Assembly (NCBI GenBank): GCA_902492045.1
Contig: CABUKB010000002.1
Location: 1 to 64,000 of the forward strand
DNA length: 64,000 nt
Origin: an uncultured Oscillospiraceae bacterium
GTDB lineage: Bacteria > Bacillota > Clostridia > Oscillospirales > Acutalibacteraceae
Reading direction: 5' to 3'
How positions within the stretch are numbered: position 1 is the first letter of the stretch; every line of letters starts with the position of its first letter. The notes below the pieces were generated by a model that saw only the letters and a list, made by a program, of their open reading frames with translations, was not told where the DNA came from and did not search any database. The position numbers and the translations under genes are program-made. Shown here one piece after another: positions 8,878-16,661 of this stretch.

Positions 8878-9912
8878 ATGAAACGCCTATACTTGGTGAC
8901 AGGAGCATACGGACATGTAGGCCATACCATTGTGGATCAGCTCCTTGCACGGGGAGAAGAGGTGCGTGGCCTCGCCCTGCCAAGCGACAGCATTCCCGCG
9001 CCGGTTCGCCGGGGACTCGAAATTTATCAGGGAGATGTATGCGACCCCCATTCGCTGGAGGATTTTTTTCGGGTGGATGAAGACTGCGATAGAGTGGTCA
9101 TTCATACCGCCGGCATTGTCTCCATTGCATCCAAATTTAACCAAAAAGTTTTTGATGTCAATGTAATTGGTACGAAAAACATCGTGGATATGTGCCGAAA
9201 AACCGGTGTCAAGCGTTTGGTTCACGTCAGTTCGGTCCATGCGATCCCGGAAAAGGCAAAGGGGGAAATCATAACCGAGGTCTCCAGGTTTGATTACCGT
9301 AAAGTCGAGGGGCTGTATGCGCAAACCAAAGCCAAAGCGACCCAGATCGTTCTCAATGCCGCCGCGCGGGGACTGGATGCCGTGGTCGTTCACCCGTCCG
9401 GCATCCTGGGTCCAGGGGATTACGGGCACGGACATCTCACCCAGCTCGTGTCGGATTATCTCAACGGACGCTTAACCGCCTGTGTGAAAGGCGGTTACGA
9501 TTTCGTGGATGTCCGGGATGTGGCGGCAGGTATCCTGGCCGCTGTTGACAAGGGGAGAAAGGGAGAGTGCTATATCCTCTCAAATCGTTTTTACCGTGTG
9601 CAGGAATTGCTGGATTTGCTGCATGAGGTGTCTGGGCGCAGAAAAATCAAGACGGTCTTGCCACTGTGGTTCGCCAAAGGAACGGCTCCTTTTGCGGAAA
9701 TATACTATAAAATACTCAAACAGCCCCCGTTGTTTACCCGGTATTCTCTTTACACATTGACGGGTAACGGGTATTTCAGCCATGAAAAGGCGGACCGGGA
9801 GCTGGGGTATACGACAAGGGATATGCGGGAGACCCTGCGGGATACCGCCGCTTTTCTCATTTCGCAGGGGAGAATCCGGCATCCCGGCCGTTTGTCCGTC
9901 CACCCAGGGTGA
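8878..9912 (+). CDS. NAD(P)-dependent epimerase/dehydratase (extended SDR)
   Basis: A 344-residue extended short-chain dehydrogenase. The Rossmann motif TGAYGHVGHTIV is at the N-terminus (G-x2-G-x2-G), and the catalytic Tyr/Lys pair appears as YAQTKAKA, with the usual HVSSVHA upstream. The HPSGILGPGDYGHGH segment is typical of the 3-beta-hydroxysteroid dehydrogenase/dihydroflavonol reductase-like branch. The substrate is unknown. ATG at 8878 is preceded by AAAGGAAAGGG; reading from the TTG at 8818 would run over the regulatory palindrome. The gene stands alone, divergent from addB, and ends at a strong terminator shared with the DUF47 gene. Confidence 0.85.
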   Translation: MKRLYLVTGAYGHVGHTIVDQLLARGEEVRGLALPSDSIPAPVRRGLEIYQGDVCDPHSLEDFFRVDEDCDRVVIHTAGIVSIASKFNQKVFDVNVIGTKNIVDMCRKTGVKRLVHVSSVHAIPEKAKGEIITEVSRFDYRKVEGLYAQTKAKATQIVLNAAARGLDAVVVHPSGILGPGDYGHGHLTQLVSDYLNGRLTACVKGGYDFVDVRDVAAGILAAVDKGRKGECYILSNRFYRVQELLDLLHEVSGRRKIKTVLPLWFAKGTAPFAEIYYKILKQPPLFTRYSLYTLTGNGYFSHEKADRELGYTTRDMRETLRDTAAFLISQGRIRHPGRLSVHPG

Positions 9913-9937
9913 TAGGAAGCCGCTATACCAGATAGGC

Positions 9938-9978
9938 AATCGAAAAGAGGGAAGCCGAAGGCCTCCCTCTTTTCGATT
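9938..9978. terminator. Bidirectional terminator
   Basis: A nearly perfect inverted repeat with arms beginning AATCGAAAAGAGGGA and ending with its complement (one mismatch near the loop GAAG). It has A-rich and T-rich sides so it can terminate the plus-strand SDR gene and the minus-strand pit-DUF47 operon. Confidence 0.85.
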
Positions 9979-9985
9979 AAACGAT

Positions 9986-10609
9986 TCAGCTGTTTTTCAT
10001 GATGATGCTTTCCATGATATTGGCCACATGTTCGCAGGCGTCGCAGCATTTCTCCATTCGGTCAAACAGATCTCGCCAAACCATGAGTTCAATCGGTTCA
10101 TGACAAGTGGTGTACAGGCGCCGGACTGCTCGGGTATACAGGGCGTCGCCCGTTTCCTCCAAGCGGTTTACCTCGACGATATTTTCATTGATCGAACTCG
10201 ACTTTCGGAAATTGTGAAACTCTTTCATCGCGTCTTCCAAGGCGTTGCAACACTGCAGAAGAATGGCGGTGAATTCGGAGGCTTCTTCCCGGATGGAGAG
10301 GACATTATACATATATACCCGCATCAGGACATCTTCAATGGCGTCGGTTACGTTGTCGATCTCCTGGCTTAGGAGAATAATATCCTCCCGTTCGATTGGA
10401 GTGATAAAAGCGCGGGACAGTTCTTTCATCATATTGTGTTTAAGAATATCCGCCCCATGCTCCACGGCGTGAATGTCTTTGAGCTTGGTCTGAAGGGAAT
10501 CCGGATCGAAATGAGCGAGTGTATCTTCGAGCATATATGCGGCGTTACAGGCGTATCCCACCCCTTTGACAAACATATCGAAGTAATCGTAATCCCGTTT
10601 CCTGCCCAT
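9986..10609 (-). CDS. DUF47 (PhoU-like) phosphate transport accessory protein
   Basis: A 207-residue, mostly helical protein beginning MGRKRDYDYFDMF and containing EHGADILKHNMMKEL and the metal-ligand-like LSQEIDNVTDAIEDV segment. This is the DUF47/PhoU-like family, which nearly always sits next to a Pit-type phosphate transporter and is thought to regulate or support it. It follows pit by about 90 bp on the same strand. An in-frame GTG at 10618 lies closer to the AAAGGA ribosome site, so the protein may begin three residues earlier. Confidence 0.88.
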   Translation of the reverse strand: MGRKRDYDYFDMFVKGVGYACNAAYMLEDTLAHFDPDSLQTKLKDIHAVEHGADILKHNMMKELSRAFITPIEREDIILLSQEIDNVTDAIEDVLMRVYMYNVLSIREEASEFTAILLQCCNALEDAMKEFHNFRKSSSINENIVEVNRLEETGDALYTRAVRRLYTTCHEPIELMVWRDLFDRMEKCCDACEHVANIMESIIMKNS

Positions 10610-10703
10610 TTGTTTCACCCGGTCCTTTCTTGAAATAAATGACATTATTTTTATATTCTTCTACATAGTATCGTCTGCACCCGCCAGCGTTTCGGCCATA
10701 TGG

Positions 10704-11753
10704 TTAAAAGATCATGACGAACAGACGCGCCATTAAAAACCCGATCAGGCCGCATCCCGGAAAGGTAAGGACCCAAGTCATCGCCATATCTTTGACAACG
10801 GACCATTTGACAGAGGATAACCGTTTGGCTGCGCCGACCCCCATGATCGCGGTGGTCTTGGTGTGGGTGGTACTGACAGGCAGAGCGGTCAAAGTGGAAA
10901 GCAGCAGGCATCCGGCCGCCGCAGCATCGGCGGCGAATCCCTGATAGGTTTCCAGCTTTACCATATCCATCCCCACGGCCTTGATGATCCGATACCCGCC
11001 GATGGAGGTGCCGACGCCCATGACAAGAGAGCAAAGAATCATCAGCCAGACCGGGATCTGAAACACTTCCACTTCTCCACCGCCGCTTGAATACAAAATG
11101 CCGAGCATGAACACGCCCATAAATTTCTGACCGTCCTGCGCGCCGTGCATAAAGGCCATGGCGGCACCGCCGCAAATCTGTGCCCCCCGGAAAAAACGAG
11201 TGGTTTTCCGCCGTTCCATTCCTCCGCAGATCAGAGCCGTGAGTTTGGCCACCAGCCATCCCGAGCCGAAGCCGAGCATGGTGGAAAGAAGCAGACCCCA
11301 AATAACATTAAGCCATTCGCCGCCGTTGATACCCGCAGCGCCGCCCATGGCGATTGCGGCGCCCGAGAGCCCGGCGATAAGGGCGTGGCTTTCGCTTGTG
11401 GGAATGCCGAAATACCAAGCCGCCACCGCCCACAGGACAATGGCGAAAAGAGCGGCGCACAGGGCCACCAGGGCCTGATGGGAATCGTGCCCGAAATCCA
11501 CCATATTGTAGATGGTTATGGCTACCGCGGGCGCGATCATCGTCATGACGAAAACGCCTAAAAAGTTGAAAACCGCCGCCATGAGGATGGCCGCCCGGGG
11601 TCCCATGGCCCGGGTTGAAACACAGGTGGCGATCGCGTTCGGCGCGTCCGTCCAGCCGTTGACAAAGATAACCCCCAGGGTTAAAATGACGGTGACCGCC
11701 AGAACGGGGTTGGAAAACAGCTGGGATACAAACTGTTCCAAGGTGATGGGCAT
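10704..11753 (-). CDS. pit: Inorganic phosphate transporter, Pit family
   Basis: A 349-residue integral membrane protein of the PiT family, with the duplicated signature seen in NGWTDAPNAIATCVSTRAM near the N-terminus and AMAFMHGAQDGQKFMGV plus VSTTHTKTTAI further on. About ten hydrophobic segments. Pit carriers take up metal-phosphate with H+ or Na+; the pairing with DUF47 supports low-affinity phosphate uptake. No PstSCAB genes are visible nearby. Transcribed from a recognisable promoter into the DUF47 gene. Confidence 0.93.
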   Translation of the reverse strand: MPITLEQFVSQLFSNPVLAVTVILTLGVIFVNGWTDAPNAIATCVSTRAMGPRAAILMAAVFNFLGVFVMTMIAPAVAITIYNMVDFGHDSHQALVALCAALFAIVLWAVAAWYFGIPTSESHALIAGLSGAAIAMGGAAGINGGEWLNVIWGLLLSTMLGFGSGWLVAKLTALICGGMERRKTTRFFRGAQICGGAAMAFMHGAQDGQKFMGVFMLGILYSSGGGEVEVFQIPVWLMILCSLVMGVGTSIGGYRIIKAVGMDMVKLETYQGFAADAAAAGCLLLSTLTALPVSTTHTKTTAIMGVGAAKRLSSVKWSVVKDMAMTWVLTFPGCGLIGFLMARLFVMIF

Positions 11754-11785
11754 GCCGCTTCCCCTTTCCTTCTTATTCCATCCTT

Positions 11786-11814
11786 ATTATATCGGGAATT
11801 GGGCCGGCTGAAAA
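11786..11814 (-). promoter_or_regulatory. Sigma-A promoter of pit-DUF47
   Basis: On the minus strand TTTTCA (11809-11814), 17 bp spacer, then a perfect TATAAT (11786-11791), about 35 bp before the pit ATG at 11753. No clear operator is seen. Confidence 0.65.
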
Positions 11815-11913
11815 GCCCCAAGTTTATTATAATTCTAAAATAGTGAATTTTATTTGCAAAAACAACAATTTGCGACACTTTTTGTGAAAGATGCAGGGAG
11901 GAGGGGAAGTTCC

Positions 11914-13017
11914 TTGAAAAAGGCAGGACGATTCCTGCGTCACTTGTGTTTTCTGATCCCGGCTGCTGTGGCTGTGATCCTTGGTCTTTGGCTGCCGCAT
12001 GTCCCGGAAATCACGGAAAATCTGTTTGCGCAGGGGATTTTTCGTATCGTATCGGTTCCGGTCGGGTTTTTAGTTTCCTGCCTTCCATTTTCACTGACAG
12101 AGGTGCTGGCTGTACTCGCGCTGCCTGCCCTGATCCTCCTCCTCGTCTGTTGGATCCGCCGTCTGCGCCGCTCTTCAAATCGAAGGCGCTCTCTGCTGCG
12201 GGCGGGCAAAGGAACCGGATGGGTGCTGTCCATCGTTTTTTTGCTTTATATGCTGCTGCATGGCCTGAATTTTTACCGACTGCCGGTCAGCACCCTCATG
12301 GGACTGGAACCGGTGGATTTTTCGGCCGGGCAGCTTCGAGATGTCTGCATCGTCCTTGCAGAACAAGCGTCGATGGAACGAGCCTCTTTGACGGAAGACG
12401 AGAGCGGCTGTGTCCGTCTGTCGCAGGCGATGGGCGAAACGTTGCGGCTGGCGGACAATGGGTTTCGAAATTTGCAGGATACCTATTCTTTTTTGTTTGG
12501 AAGTGTCTATCGCGCGAAACCGGTACAGCTATCCCACTGGTGGAGTTATACGGGGATTACAGGGATGTATTTTCCCATGCTGGCTGAAGCCAATGTGAAT
12601 ATTGATGTTCCGGACAGCAGTATTCCCGCTACGGCGGCGCACGAACTGGCGCATACCAGGGGATTCGCCCGAGAGGATGAATGTAATTTTCTGGCTTATT
12701 TAACCTGCATAAACAGCGACTCTGCGGATTACCGCTACTCCGGACTTCTGATGGCGTATATTTACTGTTCCAATGCCCTGTACGATTATGACACGGAACT
12801 TTGGGGAGAAACGCGGGCGGCTTGTTCCGATGGTGTCCGGCGGGATTTGGAGGAACGGAACCGGTATTGGGAGACTTTTGAAGGGAAAGTTCAAGAAATT
12901 TCCAGCAATGTCAACAATCACTTCTTACAGTCGCAGGGACAGGAAAGCGGCGTGTTCAGTTATAATGAAGTGGTATCCTTGATCGTATCCTATTCCATTC
13001 AACAGGGGTTGATATAG
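11914..13017 (+). CDS. DUF3810 family membrane protein (HExxH)
   Basis: A 367-residue protein with about three N-terminal membrane segments and a large outside or cytoplasmic domain carrying HELAHTRGFAREDE, an HExxH-like zinc protease motif with a downstream acidic ligand. This is the DUF3810 family; function is unknown although a metallopeptidase activity is suggested by the motif. I place the start at a TTG (11914) because GGAGGAGGGG lies just upstream; the longer reading from 11854 begins inside the promoter-like AT-rich stretch (TATAAT at 11828-11833). Single gene, followed by a strong hairpin. Confidence 0.82.
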   Translation: MKKAGRFLRHLCFLIPAAVAVILGLWLPHVPEITENLFAQGIFRIVSVPVGFLVSCLPFSLTEVLAVLALPALILLLVCWIRRLRRSSNRRRSLLRAGKGTGWVLSIVFLLYMLLHGLNFYRLPVSTLMGLEPVDFSAGQLRDVCIVLAEQASMERASLTEDESGCVRLSQAMGETLRLADNGFRNLQDTYSFLFGSVYRAKPVQLSHWWSYTGITGMYFPMLAEANVNIDVPDSSIPATAAHELAHTRGFAREDECNFLAYLTCINSDSADYRYSGLLMAYIYCSNALYDYDTELWGETRAACSDGVRRDLEERNRYWETFEGKVQEISSNVNNHFLQSQGQESGVFSYNEVVSLIVSYSIQQGLI

Positions 13018-13340
13018 AGAAAACGGCTGTTTACACCAACCGTTGACCGGTTTTTTATCCGTTCCGTTCTGAAAAAATGTCGCGGGCCTGCCAAAAAGAT
13101 ACGGCATAACAAAAGGCGCATCCCGGTAGGATGCGCCTTTTGTTATGCCGTAAATCCGAAGGCCGCCGGGCGAAAACTTCCTCTGTCAAATCCATCGGAC
13201 GGGCATAGACTGTACTGTATAAATCTTCATCTGCAAACTTGTCCGGAATTTTTTGTGCAACGCGATTAAATCGTTACCGCTTTGCTCACAATAATGACAG
13301 GTTCGTAAATAGCCGGTATTTTGGAAAGGAAGGACCGAGA
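13018..13340. other. Intergenic region with hairpin; no antitoxin gene
   Basis: This 323-bp gap between the DUF3810 gene and the MazF-like gene holds the hairpin at 13100-13152 and the leader of the RNase gene. I looked for a short reading frame resembling a MazE or EndoAI-type antitoxin before 13341 and found none with a ribosome site. Confidence 0.6.
13100..13152. terminator. Perfect 24-bp hairpin terminator
   Basis: Two perfect 24-bp arms (left arm begins TACGGCATAAC) enclose a CGGTA loop. The inner part, AAAAGGCGCATCC / GGATGCGCCTTTT, is a textbook intrinsic terminator that can work in both directions, ending the DUF3810 transcript. Confidence 0.8.
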
Positions 13341-13727
13341 ATGAACGTCCGCCGAGGAGATATTTATTACGCCGATTTAAGCCCGGTGGTGGGCTCGGAA
13401 CAGGGGGGCATCCGCCCGGTACTCATTGTGCAGAACGATGTGGGAAACCGTTTTAGCCCTACGGTCATCGCCGCGGCCATCACCAGCCAGAAAGACAAGG
13501 CTCGTTTGCCCACCCATATCCAGGTGGATTCGGTCGGAAGCGGCCTGGCCAAAGACTCCATCGTGCTGCTCGAACAGATCCGCACGATTGACAAAAGACG
13601 CCTTAAAGAACATATGGGCCGATTGGATGATTTTTCGATGAAACGCGTCAATCAGGCCCTACAGGTGAGTTTCGGCTTATCCGCGGATACAGGCCGGGAT
13701 ATCCGCAGGGAAAATCAGGCAACCTGA
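13341..13727 (+). CDS. MazF/PemK-type endoribonuclease toxin (EndoA-like)
   Basis: A 128-residue member of the PemK/MazF family. It opens with VRRGDIYYADLSPVVGSEQG and continues GGIRPVLIVQNDVGN, with the AAITSQ strand and the LEQIRTID segment that are close to B. subtilis EndoA (NdoA). EndoA-type enzymes cleave mRNA at specific short motifs and are held inactive by a cognate antitoxin. ATG 13341 follows GGAAAGGAAGG. Unlike typical loci there is no adjacent antitoxin gene; upstream is a 320-bp gap and downstream a terminator. The last 13 residues (GRDIRRENQAT end) extend slightly past the usual family end. Confidence 0.92.
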   Translation: MNVRRGDIYYADLSPVVGSEQGGIRPVLIVQNDVGNRFSPTVIAAAITSQKDKARLPTHIQVDSVGSGLAKDSIVLLEQIRTIDKRRLKEHMGRLDDFSMKRVNQALQVSFGLSADTGRDIRRENQAT

Positions 13728-13729
13728 AT

Positions 13730-13764
13730 ACGGGCGGCATCTGTATAAATGCCGCCCGTTTCCG
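13730..13764 (+). terminator. Terminator after the MazF-like gene
   Basis: ACGGGCGGCAT pairs with ATGCCGCCCGT around an eight-base loop and is followed by a short T-rich run, immediately after the stop codon. Confidence 0.75.
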
Positions 13765-13838
13765 TATACTAAAACGGCGGAAACCCCATGGACAGGCAAT
13801 AAACCCGAAAGGGAATCGACAGGGAAAGGACGATTGGA

Positions 13839-14024
13839 ATGGCGAACCTGACTTCCAAGGAACTGAGCGCGCTCGAAGATGAACTCGGCGCCGAACAATT
13901 ATTGATAAAAAAATACAAAACCTATGCCATGCTCTCCACCGATCCGCAGATCAAAACCCAATGTGAACAAATCGCCGGCCGCCATCAAAATCATTTTGAC
14001 CGGCTGCTGAGTTTTCTGAATTAG
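13839..14024 (+). CDS. Small CotF-associated spore coat-like protein
   Basis: A 61-residue helical protein, MANLTSKELSALEDELG with a C-terminal QIAGRHQNHFDRLLSFLN. Short proteins of this type are found in Clostridia directly before coat F domain genes and are annotated as spore coat proteins with a ferritin-like two-helix form. Here it precedes a CotF-like gene by 11 bp with GGAGGGA between them, so the two are an operon. Role in the spore coat is inferred from family and context. Confidence 0.7.
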   Translation: MANLTSKELSALEDELGAEQLLIKKYKTYAMLSTDPQIKTQCEQIAGRHQNHFDRLLSFLN

Positions 14025-14035
14025 GAGGGAACCGC

Positions 14036-14320
14036 ATGAATGCAAATGTGAATATACCCATGCAAGATAAGGAGATGCTCCACGACTCCCTGAGTTCCCA
14101 AAAAGAGATCACCAGCGTTTACAACACCTTTTCTAATGAATGTGTTTCGACCGCCCTCAGAAATGAAATGCTGAATATTCTTCATGACGAGCACAGCATT
14201 CAGGCCGATATTTTTAATGAAATGCAAAAACGCGGCTGGTATCCGACAGAACCGGCTGAAGAACAGAAAATTCAAAACGCGAAACAGAAATTCACGAGTC
14301 AAAACGCCCAGAACGGATAA
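14036..14320 (+). CDS. Coat F domain spore coat protein
   Basis: A 94-residue protein with the coat F pattern: MLHDSLSSQKEITSVYNTFS, then CVSTALRNEMLNILHDEHS, QADIFNEMQKRGWYPTEPA. Coat F proteins are small helical components of the spore coat. It forms a pair with the preceding 61-residue gene. A terminator follows. Expression would be expected in the mother cell, but I cannot identify a sigma-E or sigma-K promoter with confidence. Confidence 0.85.
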   Translation: MNANVNIPMQDKEMLHDSLSSQKEITSVYNTFSNECVSTALRNEMLNILHDEHSIQADIFNEMQKRGWYPTEPAEEQKIQNAKQKFTSQNAQNG

Positions 14321-14332
14321 CAGACTCCATGT

Positions 14333-14381
14333 AAGGTCTCCAACTGCCGGGGCAGCCCTCCGGAAGCGGGAGACCTTTTTT
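14333..14381 (+). terminator. Terminator of the coat gene pair
   Basis: AAGGTCTCC pairs with GGGAGACCTT around a GC-rich inner stem-loop (CCGGGGCAGCCCTCCGG) and runs into seven T residues. Confidence 0.85.
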
Positions 14382-14479
14382 ATTCTCCATTCGACGCTTT
14401 TTTTAACCATCGGCCGGTATACTGAATTGGTAGAAACCTGAGACGCCTTATCTTCTTGATTCAGAGTGCTCGGAAATTG

Positions 14480-14571
14480 TATAGTATAAATAACTATAGC
14501 CAAATTAAGTTGTCAATATTTTCAGAATATTCACAAATTCGCTTGAATTTTAACATGAGGCTTGCTAATAT
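14480..14571 (+). promoter_or_regulatory. glg operon promoter region
   Basis: A sigma-A-like promoter TTGAAT (14543-14548), 17 bp, TAATAT (14566-14571) lies about 40 bp before the glgB start. Upstream is an unusually AT-rich stretch with an inverted repeat TATAGT...ACTATA (14480-14498) and an AATATT pair around 14520, possible operator sites. This accounts for the 293-bp gap between the coat genes and glgB. Confidence 0.6.
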
Positions 14572-14613
14572 AAAAATAGGGATTTTCTGCCAGTGGCGGA
14601 AAGGATGTGCAAC

Positions 14614-16611
14614 ATGGAACGAGCCTTGTTTTCAACTATGGATCATGACGGCGGTCCCCTCCGTCTGGCAGGAAATATGCGGGCGTATGAATGGTTAGGC
14701 TGTCATTTTGCAGGGGATGAAGGATATGTTTTCCGCGTTTGGGCGCCGAACGCAAAACGGGTGACCTTAGCGGGAGAATTCAACAATTGGGATCCGGAAG
14801 ATCAGCCCATGGTCCTTCTCGGGGATACCGGTATTTGGGAATGCGTCACGCAGAAGGTTCGCGAATACGACGCCTATAAGTATTATATAGAAACGCCGGA
14901 CGGGCGGGGCGTGATGAAATCGGATCCTTACGCTTTTCACTTTGAGACCAGACCGTCGAATGCCTCAAAGGTGTATCCTCTCGAGGGATACGAATGGCAG
15001 GATGGGGAATGGCAGCAAAAAAAGGAGAAACAATCGGTTTACGACTGCCCGGTCAATATCTATGAGGTCCATTTGGGCTCCTGGAGGCAGTATCCCGACG
15101 GGGCCCCATTTTCCTATGATAAGCTGGGGGACGAACTCATTCCCTATGTACGGGACATGGGATATACCCATTTGGAACTGATGCCGGTTATGGAACATCC
15201 ATACGACGGTTCCTGGGGCTATCAGGTGACGGGATATTATGCCCCCACTTCCCGCTACGGTACACCCAAGGATTTTATGCGGTTTATCGACCGATGCCAC
15301 GAAGCGGGCATTGGCGTAATTGTCGACTGGGTGCCCGCCCATTTTCCGAAAGATGAATGCGGTCTCTATCGGTTTGACGGAACCCCGTGTTACGAATATG
15401 CGGATTCCCGTAAAGGGGAACACAAGGAATGGGGGACCTGCGTCTTCGATTACGGACGCCCGGAGGTCCAGGCGTTCCTGATTTCAAACGCGCTGTTCTG
15501 GTTGGACAAGTATCATGTAGACGGTATCCGGGTGGATGCCGTCGCCTCCATGCTCTATCTCGATTACAACCGGCGGGAAGGAGAATGGGTTCCGAATCAA
15601 TACGGCGGCAAGGAAAACCTGGAGGCCGTCGAATTTTTGCGCCGGCTCAACGAGCAGGTGTTTGCCGCCTATCCCAAGACGATGATGATTGCCGAGGAGT
15701 CCACCTCCTGGCCGATGGTTTCAAAGCCGACCGGCGACGGGGGATTGGGCTTCAATTACAAATGGAACATGGGTTGGATGAACGACATGCTCCATTATGT
15801 GTCCCTGGATCCCTGGTTTCGGAAATTTAATCACGATAACCTGACGTTCTCCTTTTTTTACGCTTTTTCCGAGAACTTTGTTTTGCCGGTATCCCACGAC
15901 GAGGTGGTACACGGTAAGAGCTCGCTGATACAGAAAATGCCGGGAAGCTACGAGGAGAAATTTGCAGGTATGCGGTCGTTCCTGGGTTATATGATGGCGC
16001 ATCCCGGTAAGAAGCTGCTGTTTATGGGATGCGAATTCGGCCAATTCAAGGAATGGGACTATGAAAGCGGTTTGGATTGGCTTTTGTTGGATTACGAATC
16101 CCATCGGATGCTGCAGCATTTTGTGCGGTCGCTGAACCGGTTTTATCGGGAAAAGGCGGCGCTTTGGGACAACGATTTTTCCTGGGATGGATTTTCCTGG
16201 ATTGCGCATGACGATTATGCGCAGAGTATCATTGTTTTTCGCCGTATCGACCATAAAGGCCGGGAATTGGCGGTTTTGTGCAATTTTACGCCTGTGGAAC
16301 GAAAACCGTACCGTATCGGTGTACCGGTTTTCGGATCGTATGCAGAGGTGTTCAGCACCGACGCCTCTGAATTCGGGGGAACGGGAATCTGCAACGGAAC
16401 CGTCGATGCGGAGCCGGAACCGATGCATGGGTTTGCCCAGTCGCTGAATTTGACGGTCCCCCCCTTGTCTGTCCTGTTCTTTGAATTGATAGAGGAAAAA
16501 CCTTACCCCAAAATCCGGGAAAAAAAGGCGGATGGACCCTCCGGATCAAAGACGAAGGGGGCCGGGACGCCGAAAGCGAAATACCGGAAAAAAGCTGAAA
16601 AGAGTGGCTGA
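14614..16611 (+). CDS. glgB: 1,4-alpha-glucan branching enzyme
   Basis: A 665-residue GH13 enzyme that creates alpha-1,6 branches in glycogen. The N-terminal CBM48 domain has VFRVWAPNAKRVTLAGEFNN; the catalytic barrel has DWVPAHFPKDE, nucleophile region DGIRVDAVASMLYLDY, acid/base region MIAEEST and the third acidic residue in LPVSHDEVVHGK. The ATG at 14614 has AAAGGA eight bases before it; the GTG seven codons upstream lacks a site. After the usual beta-sandwich end (LSVLFFEL), about 40 residues form a Lys/Pro/Gly-rich tail (EKPYPKIREKKADG onward) that looks disordered. First gene of glgBCDA. Confidence 0.97.
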   Translation: MERALFSTMDHDGGPLRLAGNMRAYEWLGCHFAGDEGYVFRVWAPNAKRVTLAGEFNNWDPEDQPMVLLGDTGIWECVTQKVREYDAYKYYIETPDGRGVMKSDPYAFHFETRPSNASKVYPLEGYEWQDGEWQQKKEKQSVYDCPVNIYEVHLGSWRQYPDGAPFSYDKLGDELIPYVRDMGYTHLELMPVMEHPYDGSWGYQVTGYYAPTSRYGTPKDFMRFIDRCHEAGIGVIVDWVPAHFPKDECGLYRFDGTPCYEYADSRKGEHKEWGTCVFDYGRPEVQAFLISNALFWLDKYHVDGIRVDAVASMLYLDYNRREGEWVPNQYGGKENLEAVEFLRRLNEQVFAAYPKTMMIAEESTSWPMVSKPTGDGGLGFNYKWNMGWMNDMLHYVSLDPWFRKFNHDNLTFSFFYAFSENFVLPVSHDEVVHGKSSLIQKMPGSYEEKFAGMRSFLGYMMAHPGKKLLFMGCEFGQFKEWDYESGLDWLLLDYESHRMLQHFVRSLNRFYREKAALWDNDFSWDGFSWIAHDDYAQSIIVFRRIDHKGRELAVLCNFTPVERKPYRIGVPVFGSYAEVFSTDASEFGGTGICNGTVDAEPEPMHGFAQSLNLTVPPLSVLFFELIEEKPYPKIREKKADGPSGSKTKGAGTPKAKYRKKAEKSG

Positions 16612-16661
16612 CAGCCGCTTTTTCCTAAAGACCAGAAGCCAGGATCAAGGAGGTTTTATTC

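Noticed and set aside
14382..14613. Possible riboswitch in the glgB leader
   Set aside because: The AT-rich region is explained by a promoter and short dyads; no conserved riboswitch core is visible and the untranslated leader after the promoter is only about 35 bases.
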